Assembly (NCBI GenBank): GCA_035628505.1
Contig: DASPJR010000200.1
Span: forward strand, 1 to 53,212
Direction: 5' to 3'
DNA: 53,212 nt
Source: DASPJR01 sp035628505
GTDB taxonomy: Bacteria; Planctomycetota; SZUA-567; H5-PLA8
The notes under the pieces were generated by a model, which did not search any database, was not told the origin of the DNA, and worked only from the letters and a program-made list of their open reading frames with translations. Position numbers and translations under genes: made by a program. Shown here one piece after another: positions 10,087 through 18,757 of this stretch. The first letter of the stretch is position 1; every line of letters starts with the position of its first letter.

Positions 10087-13000
10087 TTATTTGTTCAGCA
10101 CCTCGTCGAGATTCAGCATCTGATTGCAGACCATCGTCCACGCCGCGAGCTCATCGGCAGCGAGTGATTCGTCGGCCTTAATCTCGCCGACGCTCAGCAG
10201 CTTCTTGGCGTTTTCAGGCGCAGCTTTGTACTCAGCCAGCAGCTCCTGCTGGATTTTCAGGACGACCTGTGCTTCCTTGCTCTCCAGCGGGCGGCAGAGC
10301 ACGCGGCGCGCAATGAAGTCCAGCCGCTTTTCAGCGTCGCTTCCGGCCTTCATGGCGTTCTGCGCCAGCACCCGCGCGGCTTCGACAAACTGCGGGTCGT
10401 TGAGCGTTACAAGCGCCTGCAGCGGCGTGTTGGTGCGCTCGCGCCGCACGCACGAAAACTCGCGGCTTGGCGCGTTCAGGATTTCCAGAGACGCCGGCGG
10501 CGCCGCCCGCTTCCAGAACGTGTACAGGCTGCGGCGGAAGAGTTTGTCGCCGGTGTCGCGCTTGTAGTTGCGCGTATCGCTGCCGGGCATGCCTACCACT
10601 TCCCAGACGTTTTCCGGCTGATATGGCTTGACGCTCGGCCCGCCGATGTTCGACGAGAGCAGGCCGCTGGCGGCCAGCGCGTAATCGCGGATCATCTCGG
10701 CATCCATGCGGAAGCGACTGCCGCGTGAAAGCAGGCGGCCGGCCGCATCCTTCTCCAGGTTCTTTTTCTTGACCACAGCGGCCTGGCGATAGGTCGAGGA
10801 CATGAGGATCTGCTTGATGAGTTTCTTGGTGTCCCAGCCGCCGTCGCGGTACTCGGCAGCCAGGTAATCAAGCAGTTCCGGGTGCGAGGGCAGTTCGCCC
10901 ATGATGCCGAAGTCTTCGGCGGTCTTCACGAGCCCGGTGCCGAAGATCTCCTGCCAGATGCGGTTGACGATCACCCGAGCCGTGAGCGGGTTCTCGGGCG
11001 AGACGATCCATTGCGCCAGGCCCAGCCGGTTTTTGGGCGCGCCGGCAGGGAACGGATGCAGCGCGGAGAATACGGCGGCTTCTACTTTCTCACCCGGCTT
11101 TGAGTAGTCGCCGCGCATGAGAATGTTTGCCGTCGGCATGCTGTCGCGCTTCTCTTCCATGATGTGCGCCACCGACGCGCGGTCGCGGATTTTTTTGCGC
11201 TCTGCTTCCAGCGCCGTGACTTTCTGGCTGGCGCTCAGCAGGTCCGCGTTGTCGGAGACATACGCATCGAAGAGCTCGTCCTTGTCCTTGTTCTGACGCG
11301 CCTTGAGTTCCTGCCCCAAAACGGTGCGCATTTTCGGCAGCGCCTGGAGGCGCAGAACTTCGTAGCCTTCGAGCTTGCGCGGGTAGATGCGGACATCCTG
11401 AACCAGCGCGCCGGTCAGCGGCAAGGTCGTCTTGCGCTGTCCAATCAGCAGTGGCGTTGGCGTCTTGGCACTGCTCTTATCTTTCAAGGTGTTTGTATCG
11501 ACCTTGAGCTTGGCTTCCTTGCCATCGACATAGATCTTAAAGCCCGACGCCTTGCCGGAGCCGTTGTATGTCACGAAGACGTGCTGCCACGTATCGTTCT
11601 TCGCGCGGCGATCCTGCGTGATGACCTTGATCGCGTCGTCTTTCCATTTGCTGACCAGATGAACCGCGTATTCGCCGTCCTGCGCCATGAGGTCCCAGCC
11701 CCGGAAGTCGGCTTGATCGTCCATGCGCGCCATGATTGCCGCGCTGCCTTTGAAATCCTTGGGCAGCCTGACCCAGCAGCCGTAGGAGAAGGCCTGGTCG
11801 CGCTCGAAGTTTCCGGCCTCGCCCGGCACTGTAAGCGGCGCCTTATCGGCGATGATGGGAGCCTTGCCGGACTTGCCATCAGCCCACGCGATCTTCTGGC
11901 TGGACTTTACGGTGATCGTCGCGCCATTGGCGATGCCGTCGACTTGATCGCCGTTCTGTTCGACGTTGAGCGGCAGTAGCAATGCCGGCGGGCCGTTCTT
12001 CTCGACGATCGCGTCCCAGTCGATGGGCTTGGCCGCTTCAAGCCACTTGTCGAAATCTCCACGTAGCATTTTGCGTTTTTCGGCGATGAGCTTGTTCGTA
12101 TCGACCAGTTCCTGCGGGATCTCGTTCCAGCGCTTTTCGTCTTCCGGCTTGGGCAGCACCATGGCCGGGGCGGTGTCGCGGATATTGCCGTCCAGAGCGC
12201 CCTGCGTCGTGTTGCGGAAGAACGCGCTCATGGAATAAAAATCTTTGCTCGTGATAGGGTCGAACTTGTGATCATGGCAGACGGCGCAGTTAGCCGTCAG
12301 GCCCAGCCACACCCACGAGGTCGTCTCGACACGGTCGCGTGCGTAGTTAGCGAGATTTTCCTCGGCGATCGTGCCGCCTTCGTTCGTCGTGATATTGCAG
12401 CGGTGGAAGCCGGTCGCGATGATCTGTTCTTTCGTCGGATTCGGCAGCAGATCTCCCGCCAGCTGTTCGATCGTGAACTGGTCGAACGGCTGATTCTTGT
12501 TGAACGCGTTAATCACCCAGTCGCGGTATGGCCAGATCTCGCGGTAGTTATCGAAGTGAAGGCCGTGTGTGTCGCCGTAGCGGGCGGCGTCGAGCCAGTA
12601 ACGCGCGCGGTGCTCACCGTAGCGCGGCGAAGCCATCAGTTTATCGACGAGTTTCTCGTAAGCGTCTTTCGACTTATCGTTGACGAACTCTTCGACAAGT
12701 TCAGGTTCGGGAGGCAGACCGGTAATGTCCAGTGACACACGACGTGCCAGCGTGCGGCGATCCGCTTCTGGCGCGGGCTTCAGGCCCACGGCGTCGAGCT
12801 TGGCTGCGACGAAATTATCGATGGGGTTGGTAATCCACTTTCCGCCCTTTGATTTCGGCTCATCAGGCAGCGTTGGCTTGATAAAAGACCAGTGCGGTTC
12901 CCACTGCGCGCCCTGCGCGATCCAGCGGCGGATCAGCTCTTTCTGCTCGGGCTTAAGCGTCTTGTGAGACTCTGCCGGGGGCATGAGCTCTTCGGGATCT

Positions 13001-13275
13001 TTTGAAATGATGCGCAGGTAAAGGGGGCTTTTGTCGGGCTTGCCTTTGACGACGGTCGGACCATCCTGGCGTTCTTTGAAAAATCCGTCTTCCTGGTCCA
13101 GGCGCAGTTTGGCTTTGCGGCTTGCGGGATCGGCGCCGTGGCAGTGGAAACAATTCTCCGCCAGGATCGGTCGGACATCCCGGTTGAAGCGGATTTGACC
13201 GCTGTGGCTGGAGGCAAAACAGGAAGTGCTGATGAGAAGAACTGCGAAAACCGGCAACAGGTGAGATCGCGCCAT
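10087..13275 (-). CDS. PSCyt1/DUF1549/DUF1553 secreted cytochrome protein with LamG-like insert
   Basis: The 1062-residue product has a signal peptide (LLPVFAVLLISTSCFASS), then a planctomycete-type cytochrome c domain with the haem motif CFHCH (Cys42, Cys45, His46). DUF1549 follows at about 150-360 (NPIDNFVAAKL, YARDRVETTSWVWLGLTANC) with CAVCHDHKFDPI, a second CxxCH. A LamG/concanavalin-like domain fills about 460-640 (WVRLPKDFKGSAAIMARMDD, IYVDGKEAKLKVDTN). DUF1553 fills about 700-1000 (NPLTARVIVNRIWQEIFGTG, RRSLYTFWKR, NTPLQALVTLNDPQFVEAAR). GAGGGGG before ATG 13275 supports the start. It is the upstream partner of the DUF1501 gene. The family is typical of PVC bacteria and is inferred to act in extracytoplasmic redox or polymer degradation; the reaction is unknown. 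Confidence 0.93.
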   Translation of the reverse strand: MARSHLLPVFAVLLISTSCFASSHSGQIRFNRDVRPILAENCFHCHGADPASRKAKLRLDQEDGFFKERQDGPTVVKGKPDKSPLYLRIISKDPEELMPPAESHKTLKPEQKELIRRWIAQGAQWEPHWSFIKPTLPDEPKSKGGKWITNPIDNFVAAKLDAVGLKPAPEADRRTLARRVSLDITGLPPEPELVEEFVNDKSKDAYEKLVDKLMASPRYGEHRARYWLDAARYGDTHGLHFDNYREIWPYRDWVINAFNKNQPFDQFTIEQLAGDLLPNPTKEQIIATGFHRCNITTNEGGTIAEENLANYARDRVETTSWVWLGLTANCAVCHDHKFDPITSKDFYSMSAFFRNTTQGALDGNIRDTAPAMVLPKPEDEKRWNEIPQELVDTNKLIAEKRKMLRGDFDKWLEAAKPIDWDAIVEKNGPPALLLPLNVEQNGDQVDGIANGATITVKSSQKIAWADGKSGKAPIIADKAPLTVPGEAGNFERDQAFSYGCWVRLPKDFKGSAAIMARMDDQADFRGWDLMAQDGEYAVHLVSKWKDDAIKVITQDRRAKNDTWQHVFVTYNGSGKASGFKIYVDGKEAKLKVDTNTLKDKSSAKTPTPLLIGQRKTTLPLTGALVQDVRIYPRKLEGYEVLRLQALPKMRTVLGQELKARQNKDKDELFDAYVSDNADLLSASQKVTALEAERKKIRDRASVAHIMEEKRDSMPTANILMRGDYSKPGEKVEAAVFSALHPFPAGAPKNRLGLAQWIVSPENPLTARVIVNRIWQEIFGTGLVKTAEDFGIMGELPSHPELLDYLAAEYRDGGWDTKKLIKQILMSSTYRQAAVVKKKNLEKDAAGRLLSRGSRFRMDAEMIRDYALAASGLLSSNIGGPSVKPYQPENVWEVVGMPGSDTRNYKRDTGDKLFRRSLYTFWKRAAPPASLEILNAPSREFSCVRRERTNTPLQALVTLNDPQFVEAARVLAQNAMKAGSDAEKRLDFIARRVLCRPLESKEAQVVLKIQQELLAEYKAAPENAKKLLSVGEIKADESLAADELAAWTMVCNQMLNLDEVLNK

Positions 13276-13640
13276 GCAACAACCCCCTCGACGTCATGCC
13301 CTGACTACCGGACTGCTTGTCCATTGCCCGGCTTGCACCCGGGCATAAAAAGACATTCATGTCCGCTTATAGGTCGTATACATCCGTCTGGAGATATTGT
13401 AAGACAAAAATTATAATTTTTAAAGTGCTAACACGGCTGAGCCCGCAAAAATTTTGGCGCAGGCAGATTTATAATGCTGAGGCGGCTGCAGTTCTGTTCA
13501 GGTAATAAGACGGCAGGATTCGTGCCACGCTGGCCGCGCCCATTAGGCGGGGTCGGCGTTGCAGCAAGGCATCGGTGTTCCTCCGGCACCAGCCCGTTGG
13601 GCCAAGCCACCCCGGGACGGTGATTCTGTTTCGACCTGTA
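13276..13640. other. Intergenic region upstream of the DUF1553 gene
   Basis: This 365-bp gap lies between two minus-strand genes. Close to the DUF1553 start is a hairpin TGCCCGG...CCGGGCA (13325-13345), then a short palindrome GACATTCATGTC (13352-13363) that could be an operator, then an A/T-rich promoter-like stretch around 13400-13440. A decayed MITE-like end occupies about 13522-13614. Confidence 0.5.
13522..13614. mobile_element. Decayed MITE-like element, copy E
   Basis: The end CCGGCACCAGCCCGTTGGGC...AAGCCACCCC (13584-13612) matches the right terminus of the element family, with hairpin AGCCC/GGGCC-like arms and the terminal CCACCCC. The left side (GCCACGCTGGCCGCGCCC...) is only a rough counterpart. 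It looks like a shortened and mutated copy. Confidence 0.45.
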
Positions 13641-16466
13641 TTACGGAATCACTCCGTACACGGCGCGCTTGATCGAAAGCTTCTTATCAGCGGGCGCGGA
13701 GATCTCGATCGTTTCGCCCTCGGCGCAGGTCTTGGCGAGCGACTCGTCGCCAACGGCGTACTCGACGCGCAGTTTCTTGGGCGTTCCCTGTGCCGGATCG
13801 CCGAAGAGTTCGTTGTCGGCCTTGATTGAAAGCTTGTTGTTCTTCACTTCGGCCGCGACCTTCGCCGTAACGTCGGCCTGCTTTTCCGGATTCGAGAACG
13901 CCGGGTGATCGGCTTTACCCGCGGATTCCATGTACGTGAGTAGATCCAGGATTTCTTCCTTGGTGAAGTTATTCACGAGCGCTTCGGGCATGGGCGAGAG
14001 CTTCGACGGCGCGCGGCTGGCGAGATTGGCTTTCTTGACCTCGACCTTTTCGGGCATCAGCGGGTTGGGCTGAATAATCAGGCGATCGTCGTTCTCTTCC
14101 AGCACGCGTCCCTCAACAATCTTGTTGTCCTTGGTCTTGACGGTCATGTTCTGGTACTGCTCGGAGATGACCTTCGACGGTTCGATGATAGATTCCAGGA
14201 TGTCCTTGCGCTGAAAGCGGCTCGAGATTGCCGTCAAGTCCGGACCCGACGCGCCGCCGGTATTTCCGAAGCGATGGCAGGCCAGACACTGTGCGGCTTC
14301 GAAGACTTCCTTCCCGCGTTCGAAGCTGCGGTTCTTGCCGACCTGGTCCAATGCCGGCAGCAAACTGGCCACGTCCCATTCCTTGACGAACTTGCGCTGC
14401 TGCGGTTTCTTCGCTTGCTGCTTGGCTCCCGGGGGCGTGTACGCGGCGAGCACTTCCGCCAGGGCCGTCTGCTCATCGGCGGTCAACGTCGCTTTGGCTT
14501 GAGAATGGAAATTGCCCAGGAACTTCGGGAAGCTCGCGCCGTCGCCAGCCGGGCGCGCAGCATCTTCAAACCACTTCACTGCGTGCGCCCACTGCTGCCT
14601 GGGCCGTTCCTTGTTGGTCCACCAGCTGAAGTACTGCTTGCGGAGCTCTGGCGTCCAACCCTTGGTCACCGTGCGCAGCGCAAGAATATAGACGAGCTGT
14701 TCCGGTTGCGTCTGAGCGGCGTTCAGAAGAGCCATGGTCTTCGAGACGGCGTCCGGCGCTTCCAGTGCGAGCAGAATCTGGCAGAGCTCGCGGTTAAGCT
14801 CTTCGTTCTTTGCCGGAAATGCCGCATTAAGGTCATCAAGCGTTGCCTTCGCCACGTCCGAGGCGGGCTTGCCCTGGCGCGCAATCGAAACCTGGATGAC
14901 GCGCAGCTTCTCGAACTTCTGCGTGTCGCTCAGCGAAGCGATCGGGAAACTTTCGAGCGCCTTGAACAACGCCGGCTGAGCGTCGTTGCCACCCAGGCGC
15001 GCGATGGAAAGCAGCGCCGTGAGCGCCGCGTTCGGCTGCTTTTCGGCCAGCGCGCGCGACTTCCATTGCTCAACGGGCTGGCGTTCGATCGCGATTCGGG
15101 CGGCGTAGCGGATGAAGCGGTCAGGGCTGTTCAGGTGCGGCCAGACGGTTTCGATCGCGGCCGGGTCTTCCTTGGTATGGAACGCTTCGATTTTGCGGCG
15201 CAGCTCGCGCGCAGCGGCGTGCTCTTTATCCTGCAGCTCGCCCGTGGTGGGCTCGTTGCCTGTGTACGTCACGCGGTAGAGGCTTGCTCCCGTCCCGCGG
15301 CCGCCGACAGTGAAGTACATTGCGCCATCGTCACCGATAACGACATCGGTCAGATTCAGCGGTCCCTTGGGGCCCTTGCCTGGAGTGACAATCCCCTTGG
15401 GCGCGACGAAGTTTTCCCACGTGCCCGTATAGCCGGCGCCGTCTGGCTTCAGGTGTACGGCAATCAGGCGACCGTAGGTCCAGTCGCAGATGTAGATCGC
15501 TTTCTGGTACTTCACCGGGAACTTCGCGCCGATGCCGTTGGACACTCCCGTCGGGCAGCCGATGCCGATATTCACGGTCGCTGGCAGGCTGTCGTGGTAG
15601 TACTCCGGCCACTTCGCAGTGCCTTCACGGTAGCCATGGTCGGCGCCGCTGGTCACCTGGAAGACGCGCACCGGGCGGTACCATGGCGTGCCCCAGTCCC
15701 ATTCCATGTCGCTGTCGAAGCCGAAGAGTTCACCATCAGGATTGAAGGCGTGGTCGTAGCAGTTGCGCTGGCCGGCGCCGTAGAGTTCCGCGTTTTTCCC
15801 GTCGGCGTCCATGCGCACGACATAGCCGCCGGGCGGTTTCACACCCGCGCCGAAACCGTTGCCGTCTTCAGCACGCGGCAGAACCACGTCATCGGCGTAG
15901 TTGCGGTGCGGGGAGCTTGGCAGCAGATCGTTGGGTATTTTGCAGAAGTTTCCATTCACAACATAGAGCTTGTTGTCCGGACCGAGCGCAATGCCGTGCG
16001 CGCCGTGCTCGCCCGGGCCGCCCTGCCATTCCCGCAGGAACTCAATGCTGTCGTACGTGCCATTGCCGGTGGTGTCCTTGCAGCGGAAGAAGCCGAAGAG
16101 GCTTTTGCCTTCCTTGTTTTTTCCGAAGCCGCTGACGTAGAGGCTGTCGAAGGCGTACAGCATGCCCATGACTTCACTGATGGGCAGCTTGATATCCTCC
16201 TGCATGACAATCTGGCCGTCTTTGATGGTGATGCGCGTAACGGGCTGATTGCGCTGTCCGCCGAGCAGCAGGCGGCCTTTGTTATCCTTGGCCAGGCAGA
16301 TCCACGAGCCGTGGACCTTGGGATCCGCTTTCAAGAGATGTTCGATCTTGAAGTCTGGAAGTGCGGCCAACTTGTCGACCAGATCCGCAGACGTTTCGCC
16401 TGCTCCCACTTTCACAGCCAGAACCGCCCACAGAAGCAGCACGACGCACGAACGGATGAATGACAT
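13641..16466 (-). CDS. PVC-type haem-binding dehydrogenase (TIGR02604/TIGR02603 type)
   Basis: From ATG 16466 (GAGG nine bases upstream) the protein has 941 residues. An earlier in-frame codon at 16514 would put residues before the signal peptide, so it is rejected. A signal peptide (SCVVLLLWAVLAVKVGAG) precedes a beta-propeller resembling sorbosone/glucose dehydrogenases (HGAHGIALGPDNKLYVVNGN, FNPDGELFGFDSDMEWDWGT, GDDGAMYFTVGGRGTG). A helical HEAT-like region follows. A cytochrome c domain carries CLACH (Cys727, Cys730, His731), followed by the family text GPDLTAISSRFQRKDILESI and EEILDLLTYMESAG. About 90 extra residues form a beta-rich tail. It is likely a periplasmic or membrane-associated redox enzyme; the substrate is unknown. 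Confidence 0.9.
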   Translation of the reverse strand: MSFIRSCVVLLLWAVLAVKVGAGETSADLVDKLAALPDFKIEHLLKADPKVHGSWICLAKDNKGRLLLGGQRNQPVTRITIKDGQIVMQEDIKLPISEVMGMLYAFDSLYVSGFGKNKEGKSLFGFFRCKDTTGNGTYDSIEFLREWQGGPGEHGAHGIALGPDNKLYVVNGNFCKIPNDLLPSSPHRNYADDVVLPRAEDGNGFGAGVKPPGGYVVRMDADGKNAELYGAGQRNCYDHAFNPDGELFGFDSDMEWDWGTPWYRPVRVFQVTSGADHGYREGTAKWPEYYHDSLPATVNIGIGCPTGVSNGIGAKFPVKYQKAIYICDWTYGRLIAVHLKPDGAGYTGTWENFVAPKGIVTPGKGPKGPLNLTDVVIGDDGAMYFTVGGRGTGASLYRVTYTGNEPTTGELQDKEHAAARELRRKIEAFHTKEDPAAIETVWPHLNSPDRFIRYAARIAIERQPVEQWKSRALAEKQPNAALTALLSIARLGGNDAQPALFKALESFPIASLSDTQKFEKLRVIQVSIARQGKPASDVAKATLDDLNAAFPAKNEELNRELCQILLALEAPDAVSKTMALLNAAQTQPEQLVYILALRTVTKGWTPELRKQYFSWWTNKERPRQQWAHAVKWFEDAARPAGDGASFPKFLGNFHSQAKATLTADEQTALAEVLAAYTPPGAKQQAKKPQQRKFVKEWDVASLLPALDQVGKNRSFERGKEVFEAAQCLACHRFGNTGGASGPDLTAISSRFQRKDILESIIEPSKVISEQYQNMTVKTKDNKIVEGRVLEENDDRLIIQPNPLMPEKVEVKKANLASRAPSKLSPMPEALVNNFTKEEILDLLTYMESAGKADHPAFSNPEKQADVTAKVAAEVKNNKLSIKADNELFGDPAQGTPKKLRVEYAVGDESLAKTCAEGETIEISAPADKKLSIKRAVYGVIP

Positions 16467-16544
16467 GGAAGAATCCTCAATGTTTAAGCATGGCTTTCGC
16501 CTTGTGCCGTGCATTCAGTACACCTGTGGCTTTCGTTTTAGATT

Positions 16545-16554
16545 GTAACGTTAC
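16545..16554. promoter_or_regulatory. Candidate LacI-family operator GTAACGTTAC
   Basis: A perfect 10-bp palindrome centred on CG lies about 80 bases upstream of the haem-binding dehydrogenase start. The central CG and flanking GTAA/TTAC are typical of LacI-family operators. No LacI gene is adjacent, so the regulator would act in trans. Confidence 0.35.
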
Positions 16555-16591
16555 CTGAAATCCTGCCTGACCGGAAAAATTGATCGCTCCC

Positions 16592-16778
16592 GGCTGGCCC
16601 AGACGACGCAGTCGTCTGGGCGCGCCAGCGCAGGAGGTTACATCCTGCGTGCTGCAAAACAGGTCATGGGTGGTAAAGGGATGAGCGTCAAGGCCGTTAG
16701 CTGTGCGATTGTACTCAGGGCAGCACGAATGGTGTAACCTCTTGCGCTTCGCGCCCAGACTTCCGTCTGGGCCACCCC
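16592..16778. mobile_element. MITE-like element, copy C (about 187 bp)
   Basis: Left end 16592-16641 (GGCTGGCCCAGACGAC...GTCGTCTGGGCGC...AGGAGGTTAC) is the inverted counterpart of right end 16734-16778 (GTAACCTCTTGCGC...GCCCAGAC...GTCTGGGCCACCCC). The terminal hairpin is CCCAGAC/GTCTGGG. It sits between the divergent dehydrogenase and pyrB genes. The rest of this 491-bp gap holds the LacI-like palindrome at 16545 and the heptad repeat at 16921. Confidence 0.75.
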
Positions 16779-16920
16779 TGTGGCGTTTTTTCGTTGCACA
16801 TTTCACAAGCTCGCTACGCTAGGCGACGACGCTGCTGAATCACCAGCACAATCGAGCCGGCTAACGGACGGCTCTGCATACAAAGGAGAGGGTGGGCGAT
16901 TGAGGATCGTCGCGGGCGAA

Positions 16921-16948
16921 AATCCGCAATCCGAAATCCGCAATCCGA
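16921..16948. repeat. Heptad tandem repeat AATCCGC/AATCCGA
   Basis: Four perfect 7-bp units alternate as AATCCGC, AATCCGA, AATCCGC, AATCCGA. The array ends nine bases before the pyrB start, so it occupies most of the place where a ribosome-binding site would be expected. Confidence 0.85.
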
Positions 16949-16957
16949 AATAGAAAG

Positions 16958-17884
16958 ATGGCATGGACACGCAAACACCTTCTGGGTCTTGAGGAGCTTT
17001 CGCGCGAAGAGATCCTCGAGATTCTCGACCGCGCAGCCAGCTTTAAGCAGAATCAGAATTCGACTGGCAACGTGAAAAAACTGCCGAATCTCGCCGGCAA
17101 GACAGTGGTCAACCTGTTCTTTGAATCCTCCACGCGCACCAGCAATTCCTTCGCGCTGGCCGCCAAGCGGCTCTCCGCCGATACCATGAGCTTCTCAAGC
17201 TCGGGAAGTTCGGTCAGCAAAGGCGAGACGCTGATCGACACGGCACTGAACATCCAGGCCATGGGCGTTGACGCATTTGTCATCCGCCATTCGGCCCCGG
17301 GTGCGCCCCATCTTCTCGCGCGGCACGTGAAAGTTCCCGTCGTCAATGCGGGCGACGGCTGCCATGAACATCCGACGCAGGGCCTGCTCGACATGTTCAC
17401 CATCCGCGAAGTGTTCAAGAAGCTCGACGGCCTGACCGTCTCAATTTTAGGAGACATCCGCCATTCCCGCGTGGCGCGTTCCAACGCGTGGGGCTTAAGG
17501 AAGCTGGGCGCGCGCGTGATTCTCTGCGGGCCTCCCACGCTGGTTCCGCCGGCGATCGGGCAGGCGCTGGGCTGCGAAGTGAGCCACGATATCGAGTACG
17601 TCGTGCGCGAGTCGGACGTGCTCAACTGCCTGCGCATTCAGTTCGAGCGCAAAGCCGCGGATTTCTTCCCAAGCACGCGTGAATACGCCGCCATTTACGG
17701 CCTGAACAGCGAGCGCATGAAACGCTGCAAGCCAAACGCAATCATTATGCACCCCGGACCCATCAACCGCGGCATTGAACTGACGCCCGAGCTTGCCGAC
17801 GGCGAGCGCAGCGTGATCCTCGACCAGGTCGCCAACGGCCTGGCCGTGCGCATGGCGGTGCTGGATTTGTGCATGAGCGCGTGA
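16958..17884 (+). CDS. pyrB: Aspartate carbamoyltransferase, catalytic subunit
   Basis: The 308-residue protein has the normal length for PyrB. The carbamoyl-phosphate site FFESSTRTSNSF (about 54-65), the HPTQGLLDMFTI segment (about 140-151) and the C-terminal MHPGPINRGIELT are diagnostic. It joins carbamoyl phosphate and aspartate in pyrimidine synthesis in the cytoplasm. The start MAWTRKHLLGLEELS is typical, although the sequence before it is a heptad repeat followed by AGAAAG, a poor ribosome site. No regulatory subunit gene is present. pyrC is the next pathway gene, but a transposase cassette lies between them. Confidence 0.96.
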   Translation: MAWTRKHLLGLEELSREEILEILDRAASFKQNQNSTGNVKKLPNLAGKTVVNLFFESSTRTSNSFALAAKRLSADTMSFSSSGSSVSKGETLIDTALNIQAMGVDAFVIRHSAPGAPHLLARHVKVPVVNAGDGCHEHPTQGLLDMFTIREVFKKLDGLTVSILGDIRHSRVARSNAWGLRKLGARVILCGPPTLVPPAIGQALGCEVSHDIEYVVRESDVLNCLRIQFERKAADFFPSTREYAAIYGLNSERMKRCKPNAIIMHPGPINRGIELTPELADGERSVILDQVANGLAVRMAVLDLCMSA

Positions 17885-17894
17885 CGATTGTCTC

Positions 17895-17920
17895 ACGCAA
17901 AGACGCCAAGGCGCAAAGAA
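17895..17920. repeat. Short tandem repeat ACGCAAAG/ACGCCAAG/GCGCAAAG
   Basis: Three 8-bp units follow the pyrB stop. Just downstream, GGCGACAGAT (17922-17931) resembles the hairpin-flanking tag of the RAYT-associated repeats. The rest of 17932-18020 holds no recognisable feature. Confidence 0.65.
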
Positions 17921-18020
17921 CGGCGACAGATTGTATTCGCGCACGGGCGCGGAGACGCAAAGCCGGCAGTGAACCGCTCTCGCGCAAAGCCCTGAAAGCT
18001 GTGAAGCAGGCTCCGCCGTA

Positions 18021-18645
18021 AGCCGCGGAGCGGCGACAGATAGTAGCCCACGGCGCAAGCCGTGGGAAAAGATTCGCCCTATGGATTTTCAGAGCCCCGG
18101 AGGGGCGACAGAGATGTCGCACACTTTCACAAACCTGCTGACGCATATCGTCTTCAGCACGCGTGAACGCCGGCCTACGATGAGCGCGCCGTTGCGATCG
18201 CGATTGTTTCCGTATATGGGTGGAATCGTTCGCGATTTGAAGAGCAAAGCCCTCATCGACCACGTTCATCTCGTGATTTCACTTTCGCCCACGATTGCCA
18301 TCTCGGATTTCATGAGTAAGTTAAAAGGCAATTCATCGAAATGGGTGAACGAAAATCAGGCAGAAACTTTTGCGTGGCAGACTGGTTATGCCGCGTTCAG
18401 CGTCAGCCAGTCGAACATGGAAGCCGTGGAGAAGTACATTGCCAAGCAGGAAGAGCATCATCGAAAGCTGAGTTTCAAGGAAGAGTTCCTGGCACTTTTA
18501 GAAAGACATGGATTGGATCATAAGAGTCCGTATGTTTTTGACTGATGGCAATGCCTCTGTCGCCCCGCTGGGGCTATCGAGGTTTCGAGGACGTCGGTTC
18601 CCACGGCTGGCGCCGTGGGCTACTATCTGTCGCCGCTCCGCGGCT
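18021..18645. mobile_element. RAYT transposase cassette with nested inverted REP-like repeats
   Basis: An outer inverted pair, 18021-18068 and 18598-18645, matches at 47 of 48 positions. An inner inverted pair, 18093-18113 and 18555-18575, matches at 19 of 21. Both carry a short stem, a three-base GGA-type loop and the second stem arm followed by GACAGA: GCCGC-GGA-GCGGC-GACAGA outside and GCCCC-GGA-GGGGC-GACAGA inside. The outer repeat has a second hairpin (CCCACGGC/GCCGTGGG). The transposase gene sits in the middle. The cassette separates pyrB from pyrC. Confidence 0.85.
18114..18545 (+). CDS. REP-associated tyrosine transposase (RAYT, Y1/HUH type)
   Basis: The 143-residue product from ATG 18114 matches the IS200-like Y1 transposase family that mobilises REP sequences. 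The opening SHTFTNLLTHIVFSTRERRP, the HUH motif DHVHLVI (His50, His52), the SSKWVNE segment and the catalytic Tyr108 in VEKYIAKQEEHH are visible. Related proteins usually carry about five or six more residues (of the type IGGMP) just before the HUH motif, but here KSKALI runs straight into DHVH, which may be an in-frame deletion. An upstream ATG at 18081 would translate the REP hairpin and is less likely. Confidence 0.9.
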   Translation: MSHTFTNLLTHIVFSTRERRPTMSAPLRSRLFPYMGGIVRDLKSKALIDHVHLVISLSPTIAISDFMSKLKGNSSKWVNENQAETFAWQTGYAAFSVSQSNMEAVEKYIAKQEEHHRKLSFKEEFLALLERHGLDHKSPYVFD

Positions 18646-18648
18646 GAT

Positions 18649-18746
18649 CGGCGTGCCGCTGGCACGGCTGAGGGTGATGCCGATGGCACGGCTGACGGCA
18701 ATGCTGCTCCGCGCCTAAGGGCGATGCCGCTGGCGCGGCTGAAATG
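18649..18746. repeat. Imperfect 24-25 bp tandem repeat (about 4 units)
   Basis: Units of the type GATGCCGCTGGCACGGCTGA recur about four times between the RAYT cassette and pyrC, with the third copy most diverged. The last unit runs into the pyrC ribosome site (TGAGGA). Confidence 0.65.
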
Positions 18747-18757
18747 AGGATACTGAA

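Noticed and set aside
14274..16463. Long 729-codon plus-strand frame opposite the haem-binding dehydrogenase
   Set aside because: The minus strand carries the CLACH motif, propeller text and signal peptide; the plus frame is Arg/Val-rich shadow with no domain.
16921..16948. CRISPR-like array
   Set aside because: The units are 7 bp in direct tandem without spacers, so it is a simple repeat and not a CRISPR.
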